64,000 bases of DNA, from NCBI GenBank assembly GCA_050313295.1, contig JBNPLD010000001.1; one strand, given 5' to 3'. Shown here one piece after another: positions 17,239 to 26,100 of this stretch (within the stretch, counting starts at the first letter, position 1; every line of letters starts with the position of its first letter). The notes beneath the pieces are model-generated. The model was not told the origin of the DNA and searched no databases. It was given only the letters and a program-made list of their open reading frames with translations. Origin of the DNA: S5-A14a sp022766365 (GTDB taxonomy: Bacteria > Bacillota > Clostridia > Peptostreptococcales > Anaerovoracaceae). Made by a program: the position numbers and the translations under genes.

Positions 17239-18552
17239 TTATTTGAAAATCTCTCTGAACACCTCAATGGTTCTCGAGATATCTTCCTCAGTTATAGCGC
17301 TTGAAAAGAAAATGCTTTCAAACTGCGATGGTGCCATGTAAATTCCATTATCTATGAGAATTTTAAAGGCTTTCTTAAAGCTGTCCGTGTCTGATTTTGA
17401 CGCATCGTCATAATTTCGAACCGCTTCCTTTTGATGAAAAATACATGCCAAAGAGCCTATTCCTACAACTTGAAATTCAGTGATTTTTTTAAGCTCCTCA
17501 ACAAAATATCTGCATTTCGAAGCAATTTCATCATAAATATGAGGATTTTCAAGGAGCTGTGTCAGCATTGCAATTCCCGCTGCCATGGCGATTGGATTCC
17601 CGGAAAGTGTTCCGGCCTGATAAACCTTTCCCAACGGAGATACACATGACATTACATCACGCCGTCCTCCATATGCGCCCACCGGCATACCTCCGCCTAT
17701 TATTTTACCATATGTCACAAGATCAGGGACAATTCCAAAATATTCTGCCGCCCCGCCGAAAGCTAATCTGAACCCTGTAATAACTTCATCAAAGATCAGC
17801 AAGCTGTCTTCTTCATCACAGAGCTTTCTAAGGCCCTCAAGAAATCCATTTTCTGGAAGCACAAGACCCATGTTAGCAGCAACCGGCTCCAAAATCACAC
17901 AGGCAATTTTTCCTTTATTTTCTTTAAAAAGTTCTCTTACACTTTCAAGATTGTTATACCGGGCAAGAAGTGTATCCTCTACAGCTCCCCTTGTCACTCC
18001 ACTGCTGTCAGGCTCTCCAAATGTCATAGCTCCGGAACCGGCCTTAACGAGCAGCGCATCGCTGTGTCCGTGATAGCAACCTTCAAATTTAACTATTTTG
18101 CTTCTTCCTGTAAAACCTCTGGCTGCTCTGATACAGCTCATCACAGCTTCAGTTCCACTGTTCACCATTCTTATCATTTCCACGTGGGGAATGTTGTCAC
18201 ATATAAGTTTTGCCAGTTCAACTTCAAGGTGATTGCAGGCTCCAAAGCTCAACCCCAATTCTGAAGTTTTCTTCACGGCGTCAAGAACTTTCGGATTATT
18301 GTGTCCCAGAAGCATAGGTCCCCATGAACCTACAAAGTCAATGTACTCCTTACCGCTGATATCGTAAACCTTGCTACCACTGGCCTTTTCAATAAACCTC
18401 GGTGTCAGGTCAACGGAATTGTAAGCTCTAACAGGGCTATTGACACCCCCCGGCATGTATTTTTTTGCTTCATTGAATAAATCTTCAGAGGTTTTGCCCC
18501 CTGTACAACTGCCTGAGGTTGTTTGTTTTATTTTTTTTTCATTGATTATCAT
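17239..18552 (-). CDS. hemL: Glutamate-1-semialdehyde 2,1-aminomutase
   Basis: 437 residues. Seen: ARGFTGRSKIVKFEGCYHGH, LIFDEVITGFRLAFGG, and the PLP lysine in VTYGKIIGGGMPVGAYGG; all diagnostic of HemL. Converts glutamate-1-semialdehyde to 5-aminolevulinate in the C5 pathway. The start overlaps the hemB stop by 4 bp. The first 15 or so residues (to about SCTGGKTSED) look like a poorly conserved extension, so a start further in is possible. Confidence 0.96.
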   Translation of the reverse strand: MIINEKKIKQTTSGSCTGGKTSEDLFNEAKKYMPGGVNSPVRAYNSVDLTPRFIEKASGSKVYDISGKEYIDFVGSWGPMLLGHNNPKVLDAVKKTSELGLSFGACNHLEVELAKLICDNIPHVEMIRMVNSGTEAVMSCIRAARGFTGRSKIVKFEGCYHGHSDALLVKAGSGAMTFGEPDSSGVTRGAVEDTLLARYNNLESVRELFKENKGKIACVILEPVAANMGLVLPENGFLEGLRKLCDEEDSLLIFDEVITGFRLAFGGAAEYFGIVPDLVTYGKIIGGGMPVGAYGGRRDVMSCVSPLGKVYQAGTLSGNPIAMAAGIAMLTQLLENPHIYDEIASKCRYFVEELKKITEFQVVGIGSLACIFHQKEAVRNYDDASKSDTDSFKKAFKILIDNGIYMAPSQFESIFFSSAITEEDISRTIEVFREIFK

Positions 18553-19526
18553 CCTATGTCCCCATTTCTGATTGCATCAGCAAGTTCCATTGCATAATAT
18601 GTTATAAGAATATCCGCACCGGCTCTGAAAACAGAAACGGCAGATTCACACATGGTCTTATACTCATCAATCAATCCGGTCTCACCTGCACATTTTATCA
18701 TTGAATACTCTCCGCTCACACTATAAGCTGCTAAAGGTAAGTTTGTTGCATTCTTCACCTCTCGTATTATATCAAGATAGGAAAGTGCCGGTTTTACCAT
18801 CAATATATCCGCACCCTCAGATACGTCAAAGATAGATTCTTTCACCGCTTCTCTTCTATTGTGATAATCCATCTGATAAGATCTCCTATCTCCAAATGAA
18901 GGTGCCGAGTCAGCAGCATCTCTAAACGGCCCATAAAACGCCGACGCATACTTTGCTGCATAACTCATGATAGGAGTGCTTATATAACCTGCCTCATCAA
19001 GGGCAGATCTGATGGTGCCTATCCTTCCGTCCATCATGTCAGACGGTGCCACCATATCGGCTCCTGCTTCCACATGAGAAAGAGCTATCTTTGCTAGATA
19101 TGGCAAAGTCAAGTCGTTATCAACTTCTCTGTCATTCAGTATTCCACAGTGACCGTGGTCCGTATATTCACACATGCAAACATCTGTTATAATATAAACA
19201 TCTTCCCCGTATTCTTCCTTAATTTTTCTGATACCTGATTGAACGATTGCTTCGTGGTCGTACGCCTGAGTTCCTACAGGGTCCTTATGAGCCGGTATTC
19301 CAAATAGGAGGACTTTGTTAACCCCTTTTCCAAGACAGTCATCAATTATTTCCCTGACTCTATCCGGGCTGTATCTGTACTGTCCCGGCATAGCATCAAT
19401 ATGAGCTTTGATGTCATCACCTTCCTGTAAAAAAATCGGATAGATTAAACTATCAGAAGAAATTCTGGTTTCTCTTACCATTTTTCTTACAGCGTCCGTT
19501 TTTCTTGTTCTTCTTCCCCTATTCAT
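18549..19526 (-). CDS. hemB: Porphobilinogen synthase (5-aminolevulinate dehydratase)
   Basis: 325 residues, standard length. The zinc-binding cysteine stretch is DVCMCEYTDHGHCG. The Schiff-base lysine regions are AAKYASAFYGPFRDAA and ILMVKPALSYLDI. Condenses two 5-aminolevulinate molecules to porphobilinogen. Overlaps both neighbours by 4 bp (cobA-hemD upstream, hemL downstream). Confidence 0.97.
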   Translation of the reverse strand: MNRGRRTRKTDAVRKMVRETRISSDSLIYPIFLQEGDDIKAHIDAMPGQYRYSPDRVREIIDDCLGKGVNKVLLFGIPAHKDPVGTQAYDHEAIVQSGIRKIKEEYGEDVYIITDVCMCEYTDHGHCGILNDREVDNDLTLPYLAKIALSHVEAGADMVAPSDMMDGRIGTIRSALDEAGYISTPIMSYAAKYASAFYGPFRDAADSAPSFGDRRSYQMDYHNRREAVKESIFDVSEGADILMVKPALSYLDIIREVKNATNLPLAAYSVSGEYSMIKCAGETGLIDEYKTMCESAVSVFRAGADILITYYAMELADAIRNGDIG

Positions 19527-21058
19527 TTTAAACCTCCTTCAGAATTTACCGGATTCTCCCTATGGTCTTCCCCACATGGAGAGCAATCTGACACAGCCAG
19601 CTCCTTGAGTTTTTCGACCATTGAGTATACAGTGGACACATCCGAAACATATGTTTCAAATCCTTCCTTCTTTGCTAGATTTTCAGTTTGTCTTCCAATA
19701 CAGACAGCCTTCATACCTCTCAGTACACCCTCATTCTGAGTTGCCAAAAGACCGGTTACACATGATTTGCTTGTAAATGTTATCCAGTCAATCTTCTCTC
19801 TATTTATAGGATTATGAGAAAGATATTTCGTCCTATACACGGGATAATCACAGTATTTGACACCTGCTTTATTAAGGGCTTCTATTGTCTCATCACTTCC
19901 TTTTTCAGCTCTAAGGAGCAAAATATTGGTTCTCCCTGAGAGAATACCTTTTTCTGCCATTTCTTTAACCATAGTAGCACCATCAAATTTTGACGGCACA
20001 AAATCAGCAATAATTCCATACTTTGCCATGGTCTTGGCAGTCTGAGATCCTACGGCTGCAATTATTTTGTTTTTTAGAACTCTACCGTCCATACCTTTTT
20101 CCATCAAGTCATCGAAAAATGACTGAACCCCTGCACTGCTTGTAAAGGCAATCACATCATAATCTTCAATCGGCGGATTTATCGGCCTTATAGGCTCAGT
20201 TTCAATGACAGGGTATAGAATAGGGTTCCCTCCTGCCGCTGTAATCAAATCAGCTAATTTAGAGGCTTTGGCTTTTGGCTGAGTTACAAGGATATTGCAG
20301 TTCTTGAGAGGCAATTTAGAAAACCAATCGAAAGCCTCGCTAAGCTTTGCTACCTTTCCTACGATAATCAGTGCAGGTGACTTTATTTCATCGGCTTTTA
20401 CATCTTCCTCCAGATTTTCAAGTGTTGATATTACCTTTCTCTGATTGCTTCTGGTTCCGTTTTCCACAACGCCGCAAGGCATCTTCGGATCCATACCCGC
20501 AGAAAGAAGACCCTCTATAATGTAGTGAATCTTCCCAACAGACATCATAAAAATCAACGTTCCATTCAATTCTTTGAGGGCACGGAAATTTATATCGGGC
20601 TTCGTTCCTCGCTTGCCCTGTCCGGTTATCATATGTACAGAAGAGCAGTAATCTCTGTGGGTGACAGGAATCCCCCCATAAGTTGCCGCTCCGATTGATG
20701 AGGTTATTCCCGGTATTACACGGAAATTTACTGAATTTTCAACAAGAAGTTCCAGCTCCTCACCACCCCTGCCAAACAGAAACGGATCTCCACCCTTAAG
20801 TCTGACAACCACATTACCCATTTGGGCTTCTTCCACCAAAATTTCACTGATTCGTTCCTGAGGAACGGGGTGATCGCCCACGTTTTTACCGACATTTATC
20901 AATTTCGCTTTTTGGGGAACAAGATCCATAATCTCCTTACCCACAAGCCTGTCATAAACCACAACATCAGCAGATTGTATAGCCTTGAGAGCGGCAATGG
21001 TCAAGAGTTCCTTGTCTCCCGGTCCTGCTCCTACTAAAATTACTTCTCCGTTATTCAT
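19523..21058 (-). CDS. cobA-hemD: CobA-HemD fusion: uroporphyrinogen-III C-methyltransferase / uroporphyrinogen-III synthase
   Basis: 511 residues with two domains. Residues about 1-245 form the SAM uroporphyrinogen-III methyltransferase: ILVGAGPGDKELLT, YDRLVG, VVRLKGGDPFLFGRGGEE and ITSSIGAATYGGIPVTHR. Residues about 255-490 form the HemD synthase: LVTQPKAKASKLADL, IAFTSSAGVQSFF and ITFTSKSCVTGLL. The protein closes hydroxymethylbilane to uroporphyrinogen III and methylates it to precorrin-2. The fusion is common in Clostridia. The tail contains a short Cys-bearing stretch (SDCSPCGED) of unknown role. Confidence 0.96.
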   Translation of the reverse strand: MNNGEVILVGAGPGDKELLTIAALKAIQSADVVVYDRLVGKEIMDLVPQKAKLINVGKNVGDHPVPQERISEILVEEAQMGNVVVRLKGGDPFLFGRGGEELELLVENSVNFRVIPGITSSIGAATYGGIPVTHRDYCSSVHMITGQGKRGTKPDINFRALKELNGTLIFMMSVGKIHYIIEGLLSAGMDPKMPCGVVENGTRSNQRKVISTLENLEEDVKADEIKSPALIIVGKVAKLSEAFDWFSKLPLKNCNILVTQPKAKASKLADLITAAGGNPILYPVIETEPIRPINPPIEDYDVIAFTSSAGVQSFFDDLMEKGMDGRVLKNKIIAAVGSQTAKTMAKYGIIADFVPSKFDGATMVKEMAEKGILSGRTNILLLRAEKGSDETIEALNKAGVKYCDYPVYRTKYLSHNPINREKIDWITFTSKSCVTGLLATQNEGVLRGMKAVCIGRQTENLAKKEGFETYVSDVSTVYSMVEKLKELAVSDCSPCGEDHRENPVNSEGGLK

Positions 21059-21954
21059 CCTGCATTTCCATCTACTTTCTCTTCTAACTTTTTCTTCATA
21101 TTGTAAGCCAGCTGTCTCCCAAGGGCAACTCCATCCTTCAAAGGACCTGCTACTGTCTTTGTCAGCTCTCTTCCTTTTTCGTCCACATAGAATCCTGTCA
21201 GACTTATCTGATCTCCTTGAATCTTACCGTAGGCTGCAACCGGTGAACTGCAGCCTCCGTCAAGTGCAGCGACAAAAGATCTTTCAGCCATGGCAACTGC
21301 CCTACTGTCCTTGTCGTCAAAGGATTTCAAAATAGCTTCATCAAAATCTGCTCTGCCTTGAACTGCAAGTATACCCTGGCACGCTGCAGGGACAATCTCT
21401 TCTGTGGAAAAAATTCGGGAAACCCTATGTTCCAGACCCAGTCTCTTCAGCCCTGCATAGGCTAAAACTATGGCGGAAAATTCCCCTTCATCAAGTTTTC
21501 TGAGTCTCGTCTGGAGATTTCCCCTTATAGGTTTTATATCTATTCCCGGATAAAGTTTCTCAAGATGAAGCTGTCTTCTCTTTGATGAGCTTCCTATAGG
21601 TTTATTCGGATCTATCTCACTAACCCCCTCAGGTAATACCAAAACATCTCTGGGATCTTCTCTTTTAGAAAATGCCAAAAGAGGAAGTTCATTATTAACT
21701 TCCATAGGCATATCCTTAAGACTATGCACTGTTATATCTACTCTGCCGTCCACCAGGGCTTTATCCAGTTCCTTTACAAATAAGCCTTTTCCGCCAATTT
21801 TATCTAAAGTTTTATCCAGAATTATATCTCCTGTGGTCTTCATGGTAATGAGATCAAACTCCACTTCAGGGTTGTATCTTCTCAGGGAATCGATCACCAT
21901 TTCAGATTGAATTACAGCCAATTTACTTGCTCTGCTGCCAACTACAACTCTCAT
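21055..21954 (-). CDS. hemC: Hydroxymethylbilane synthase (porphobilinogen deaminase)
   Basis: 299 residues. Seen: VGSRASKLAVIQSE at the N-terminus, VHSLKDMP, and the dipyrromethane-cofactor cysteine Cys235 in LDGGCSSPVAAYG. Polymerises four porphobilinogens to hydroxymethylbilane. The start overlaps nothing; an 86-bp gap separates it from the sirC-like gene upstream. The end overlaps cobA-hemD by 4 bp. Confidence 0.97.
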   Translation of the reverse strand: MRVVVGSRASKLAVIQSEMVIDSLRRYNPEVEFDLITMKTTGDIILDKTLDKIGGKGLFVKELDKALVDGRVDITVHSLKDMPMEVNNELPLLAFSKREDPRDVLVLPEGVSEIDPNKPIGSSSKRRQLHLEKLYPGIDIKPIRGNLQTRLRKLDEGEFSAIVLAYAGLKRLGLEHRVSRIFSTEEIVPAACQGILAVQGRADFDEAILKSFDDKDSRAVAMAERSFVAALDGGCSSPVAAYGKIQGDQISLTGFYVDEKGRELTKTVAGPLKDGVALGRQLAYNMKKKLEEKVDGNAG

Positions 21955-22040
21955 AGTTAAATCCTCTTAAAATAATCTTATCGCTAGCATTTTAACATTA
22001 TGTTATAAAAGTAGTGTACGATCTGTTCATGCATTCTTTT

Positions 22041-22526
22041 TCATATTTTTTCAGGATTCTCAAGGCTCTCACCTATTAAATCAGCAATCATCCTGGTTCT
22101 GTTGTGATCGCTGCCATCACCTGCTATTCCGACCACAACTTCTCTGCAGGTCCTTACTGCAGGAAAGAAAACATTGCATTCTTCCTTTGAATCGGCGACA
22201 GAATGATATACACCTATCCTGTCACAGCTGATTCCTATTGCTTTGTTGAGTTCTCTGCTTGATGTTGCCGCCACCACAAGAAATAAATCTTCGGAAATCT
22301 GATCAATATCTCTTTTTGTAATTTCCCGTCTCTTAAAATCCACTAGACCCGCTTTAGCCCAATCCAAAAGTTCTTCTGTCGGCGTTCTGCCAATGACTTT
22401 TACTTTAAACTTGAATTTTAATAAAGTACCTATACGCCTTGTGGCAATTTTCCCTGCTCCGAAAACCAATACTTTTTTCCCACGGGTATCTACAAAAAGA
22501 GGGAAAAAATCATGTCTTGTACACAT
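22041..22526 (-). CDS. Precorrin-2 dehydrogenase (Met8/SirC type), short
   Basis: 161 residues with FFPLFVDTRGKKVLVFGAGKIA, the NAD-binding Rossmann start shared by the N-terminal part of CysG and by SirC/Met8. Oxidises precorrin-2 to sirohydrochlorin, the substrate of CbiX. It is shorter than typical SirC or Met8 (about 200 or more residues), because the helical C-terminal part is mostly missing. Dehydrogenase activity is plausible and chelatase activity is not expected. Overlaps the cbiJ stop by 17 bp. Confidence 0.87.
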   Translation of the reverse strand: MCTRHDFFPLFVDTRGKKVLVFGAGKIATRRIGTLLKFKFKVKVIGRTPTEELLDWAKAGLVDFKRREITKRDIDQISEDLFLVVAATSSRELNKAIGISCDRIGVYHSVADSKEECNVFFPAVRTCREVVVGIAGDGSDHNRTRMIADLIGESLENPEKI

Positions 22527-23274
22527 CTAGAATCCTTTCTTTCACCTGTTCAAAAGTCAAACCTGTCTCGTTTGTGGGTCTTTTAATTATAATAACTTTA
22601 TAACCCAGTTCAACGAGGGAGGCTTTGTCGTGAAACCCTCCCATTGTTCCTGTATCTTTGGTCACGAGGACACTGCAACCGTATTGGTTCATAGTAGCTA
22701 TGTTCATTTCTTTAGTGAACGGACCCTGCATTGCTATTATATTTTTCTTTTCAATTCCGGCATTAAAACACAGATTTAAGGACTCGATAGTCGGCAATAC
22801 CCTAGCTATTAGTCTCCTCCCTTTATCTTTAACACTTGAGAATTTATTAATTTCTTTCGAACCGGTTGTCAGTAAAACTTTATCATCAAAGCAATTAAGC
22901 AACTCCGCTGCGGCTGTGATATCCTCAACCACCTGCAAGTCGTCAATGTGAGAATCATCAGGTTCTCGGAAAAGTCTTACATAAGGAATAATTCCTTCGC
23001 AGGACTTTCTTATATTTTCAGTGACCTTAGTTGCATATGGGTGGGTGGCGTCCACAACCAGGGAGAAACCTTCTGCTCTAAACAAAACATCCATATCTTC
23101 CGGAGTGAGTCTGCCTTCGTGAACATGAATATCCTTCAGGTCTTTCATCATTTCACCACCGTATTCTGTGGCTACAAAGAAAGTAAAATCACTTTCCATA
23201 TTTCTTTCAGTTACCCATTCGGCAAGCTGTCTCCCCTCACCGGTCCCGGAAAACACAGCAATTTTTTTAGACAT
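22510..23274 (-). CDS. cbiJ: Precorrin-6A (cobalt-precorrin-6A) reductase
   Basis: 254 residues. Seen: KIAVFSGTGEGRQLAEWV at the N-terminus, LVVDATHPYA, and ALQGPF-like IIAMQGPFTKEMN followed by LVTKDTGTMGGFHDK. These are the CbiJ/CobK blocks. Performs the NAD(P)H-dependent reduction of the corrin ring. Overlaps cbiH by 8 bp. Confidence 0.94.
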   Translation of the reverse strand: MSKKIAVFSGTGEGRQLAEWVTERNMESDFTFFVATEYGGEMMKDLKDIHVHEGRLTPEDMDVLFRAEGFSLVVDATHPYATKVTENIRKSCEGIIPYVRLFREPDDSHIDDLQVVEDITAAAELLNCFDDKVLLTTGSKEINKFSSVKDKGRRLIARVLPTIESLNLCFNAGIEKKNIIAMQGPFTKEMNIATMNQYGCSVLVTKDTGTMGGFHDKASLVELGYKVIIIKRPTNETGLTFEQVKERILDVYKT

Positions 23275-23998
23275 TCTTATATCCCCTTGGAGTTACCATC
23301 TTTCCATTAATTATTTCTGTTGTACTGTTTCCCACAAAGGCGGTGGTAAACATATCTATGTCATCGTTATTCATAAGATCTTTCATTGTGCAGATTACAA
23401 CCTTTTGCCCATCTCTCCCGATGTTTTTTACATAGCCTGCAGGAGTATCCATTGATTTGAATTCAGACATGATTTTAACCGCCCTGTCGATATAGTCACG
23501 TCTTTTCTTACTCTTAGGATTATAAAGCACCACCGACATGTCCGCCTCTGCGGATAACCTCAGCCTTTTTTCAATAAGTTCCCATGTTGTCAAAAGATCG
23601 CTTAGTGATATGACAGCAAAGTCATGTATCAATGGGGCTCCGAGAAGAGCCGCTCCGCTACAAGCTGCAGTTATTCCCGGAACGATTTCTATTTCAACCT
23701 CCGGGTGGTTTTCGGCCACCTGAAGCATAATACCTGCCATGCCATAGACACCCGCATCGCCGCTACATACGAAGGCTACTGTTTTGTTATCAAGGGCTGA
23801 TTCTAAGGCCAACCTGCACCTGTCCACTTCTTTTTTCATCGGTGTGGAAAGTACTTCTTTGCCGAGAGTCAGCTCCTTTACCAGATCTACATAAACCGTA
23901 TAACCAACCACTACTTGACTGCTCTCAATTGCCGCCTTAGCCTGAGGCGTCATGAATGCCAAGCCTCCCGGACCGATTCCAACAACATATATCTTCAT
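23267..23998 (-). CDS. cbiH: Precorrin-3B (cobalt-precorrin-3) C17-methyltransferase
   Basis: 243 residues of the tetrapyrrole methylase family. Seen: VVGIGPGGLAFMTPQA, VCSGDAGVYGMAG, VPGITAACSGAALLGAPLIHDF and VLYNPKSKKR. These are specific for CbiH/CobJ. It methylates C17 and contracts the ring. The start abuts the hemA stop without a gap. Confidence 0.96.
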   Translation of the reverse strand: MKIYVVGIGPGGLAFMTPQAKAAIESSQVVVGYTVYVDLVKELTLGKEVLSTPMKKEVDRCRLALESALDNKTVAFVCSGDAGVYGMAGIMLQVAENHPEVEIEIVPGITAACSGAALLGAPLIHDFAVISLSDLLTTWELIEKRLRLSAEADMSVVLYNPKSKKRRDYIDRAVKIMSEFKSMDTPAGYVKNIGRDGQKVVICTMKDLMNNDDIDMFTTAFVGNSTTEIINGKMVTPRGYKNV

Positions 23999-25024
23999 CT
24001 ACTTTCCTCCCATAGTGGTTTTGAAATCGTACCACCTATAGAATTCTTCTTCGAATTCTCTTAAAATTTCGTTGATTTCCATCATTTGCTCATCTTTTGA
24101 CTCTTCAACCTCGTCTTTGCTTATCATATCAAGGTCATAGTAGTCAATTGTACTTCCCCTCTCTGAGTCCTCCGTTATCTGAGGATCTATATCTCTTGGT
24201 ACGGCCAGGTCTATGAAAACTTTCGGCCAAACTTTGACCTCTTTCATCTCACTGTAGTTTAATGTGAAATGCGGGCTCATTGTTGCACTGATCACAGCGT
24301 CGAAATTACCGAGAACATCGTATCTTTCACTATATGGTATCGTATCGACCTTCCTCGGTACACTTATGGCTCCTGTTTTAAACTGCCTCAGAGTCATTGT
24401 TGCTTGAAAATCGTTCCACACGAGATTTTCTCCCACAAGTCGTCCTATCATTCCGTTTCCGATTATGAGAACTTTTTTTATATCATCTCTATCGCTCAGT
24501 ATGGACACAGCCTTAAGAGCCGTGGAATTATCGCTGATTTTAAAATCCACATGTGTTTTTACTTTTTTGCCTGCGCTGACTGCATTTCGAAACAAAACAT
24601 TAAGAATAGAATCAGTTATCTTTTCATCTTTTGCCACTCTGGCTGCATCCCTAACCTGACTTATAATTTGAGCATCTCCCCATATCTGTGATTCCGTTCC
24701 TGCGGCAACCATCATCAAATGCCTTATTGCATCGTGTCCCACTAAGGTCTTCTTAATAGCAGAGAATTTAACAGGATCATGTCCCTTTATTTCGCATATT
24801 ATTTCAAATGGATCGATATATGTTTCTTCTTTTAGCGATAAGTACAGTTCTGTTCTATTACATGTGCCTATCAGAACTCCACCAAGAATTATTTCATTTT
24901 CTCTCATACTCTCATAGAGCCTACAGACTTCAGTTGAAGTAAAGGTAAATAATTCCCTCTCGTTGATATTAGCTGCTCTATGGTCAATATAACTCATTAT
25001 TATATTCAAAAAACACACTTCCAA
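23999..25024 (-). CDS. hemA: Glutamyl-tRNA reductase lacking most of the C-terminal dimerisation domain
   Basis: 341 residues. The catalytic nucleophile is Cys55 in GTCNRTELY, GTESQIWGDAQI is the conserved loop, and the NADPH domain has VLIIGNGMIGRLVGENL. Reduces glutamyl-tRNA to glutamate-1-semialdehyde, the first step of the C5 pathway. Usual bacterial HemA has about 400-430 residues with a long spinal helix and a dimerisation domain. Here the protein ends inside the spinal-helix region (EINEILREFEEEFYRW), so that domain is essentially absent. The start at MEVCFLN overlaps cbiG by 19 bp; a start at the internal MSYIDHRA is possible. Confidence 0.93.
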   Translation of the reverse strand: MEVCFLNIIMSYIDHRAANINERELFTFTSTEVCRLYESMRENEIILGGVLIGTCNRTELYLSLKEETYIDPFEIICEIKGHDPVKFSAIKKTLVGHDAIRHLMMVAAGTESQIWGDAQIISQVRDAARVAKDEKITDSILNVLFRNAVSAGKKVKTHVDFKISDNSTALKAVSILSDRDDIKKVLIIGNGMIGRLVGENLVWNDFQATMTLRQFKTGAISVPRKVDTIPYSERYDVLGNFDAVISATMSPHFTLNYSEMKEVKVWPKVFIDLAVPRDIDPQITEDSERGSTIDYYDLDMISKDEVEESKDEQMMEINEILREFEEEFYRWYDFKTTMGGK

Positions 25025-26100
25025 TCTTTCATTGCCAACGCAAATGTAATTCCTTCATGGCTCTCCTTGGGTGCAATAATGCTTCCTCCTCCGGCAAGCC
25101 ACATTGCAGATCTTTCACAGACATTGTCAATACCGGTAACCGACTTTACAAATTCCGATCCGTTAAAATTTCCGGGTACAGAATTCAATTCTTCCTTTGT
25201 TGCAGTCTGAAATGGTATATCATATTTCTCGGAAAATGCCAGTATACATTTTTCTTCCGCTTTCAAATCTATGGATCCAATCTTGTATATAGATTTAATT
25301 GGTATTCTATGTGACTCCAATCTTGAAAGAACAAAATCTTCAAAGGATCTGATATCAATATCCTTGCGGCACCCCACACCAAGGCAGATTACTCTGGGTA
25401 TAACATTCAGTGTAATTTCGAAAGGAGAACAGCTTTCGTCCATTGAAACCGCTATCCCAACTCCGGGTATTATGTACCTGTCTCGAAATTTTGTCTCTGT
25501 ACATGGAGAACACTCTACATCTTCCTCAAATTCTGTGTATCTCTTATCAAAATCTATGAGTGTGAGCTCATCAGGGAGCCTTCCTTCAATTGGAAAATCC
25601 GAAACGAATCCCACCTTTTCGCCACGTAGCACAGCAGAAGATATATATCTTATTTTAGATATATCCGAAATAATACACCCTGACTTACGTGTCCAAATAT
25701 CTACAGCAAATTTTTCATTAATATCTGTAGCTGTTGTAATTACCGGTATGGCACCAATCCCATATGACACTATTTTCGATAATCTATTAGCTCCCCCAAG
25801 ATGACCTGAAACAAGTGGAATTACATACCTTCCAAGTTCATCCACGACCAGAACGGCAGGATCGATATCCTTTGATTTCAGGAGAGGTGCTATATATCTC
25901 ACTGCTATTCCTGTGGCTCCAATGAATATAAAACCCGCATATCGGGAAAACTTATCGTTTATATATTCTTTCCTGTTGACTCCCTTAGGTGGAAATTCAG
26001 CTGAGAATCCGTAAGTATTATTTTTATCGAAATACGATTTAAGTTCGCAGGCAAGTGCTGAGCCTTTTTCCGTGAAAGATATTATGCAAAGTTTATGCAT
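25006..26100 (-). CDS. cbiG: Cobalt-precorrin-5A hydrolase
   Basis: 364 residues. Seen: GFIFIGATGIAVRYIAPLL and VIPLVSGHLGGANRLS in the N-terminal domain. The C-terminal CobE-like domain has ICLGVGCRKDIDI and MWLAGGGSIIAPKE. Opens the delta-lactone of cobalt-precorrin-5A and releases acetaldehyde, a step particular to the anaerobic pathway. It overlaps cbiF by one base and hemA by 19 bp. Confidence 0.96.
   Translation of the reverse strand: MHKLCIISFTEKGSALACELKSYFDKNNTYGFSAEFPPKGVNRKEYINDKFSRYAGFIFIGATGIAVRYIAPLLKSKDIDPAVLVVDELGRYVIPLVSGHLGGANRLSKIVSYGIGAIPVITTATDINEKFAVDIWTRKSGCIISDISKIRYISSAVLRGEKVGFVSDFPIEGRLPDELTLIDFDKRYTEFEEDVECSPCTETKFRDRYIIPGVGIAVSMDESCSPFEITLNVIPRVICLGVGCRKDIDIRSFEDFVLSRLESHRIPIKSIYKIGSIDLKAEEKCILAFSEKYDIPFQTATKEELNSVPGNFNGSEFVKSVTGIDNVCERSAMWLAGGGSIIAPKESHEGITFALAMKDWKCVF

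Noticed and set aside
17067..17267. Minus-strand 66-codon frame between hemL and cbiX, ending in a TGA that overlaps the cbiX ATG
   Set aside because: The coupling-like overlap is suggestive, but its start lies inside hemL without a ribosome binding site and the residues do not resemble a known protein. More likely a leader-like spacer.
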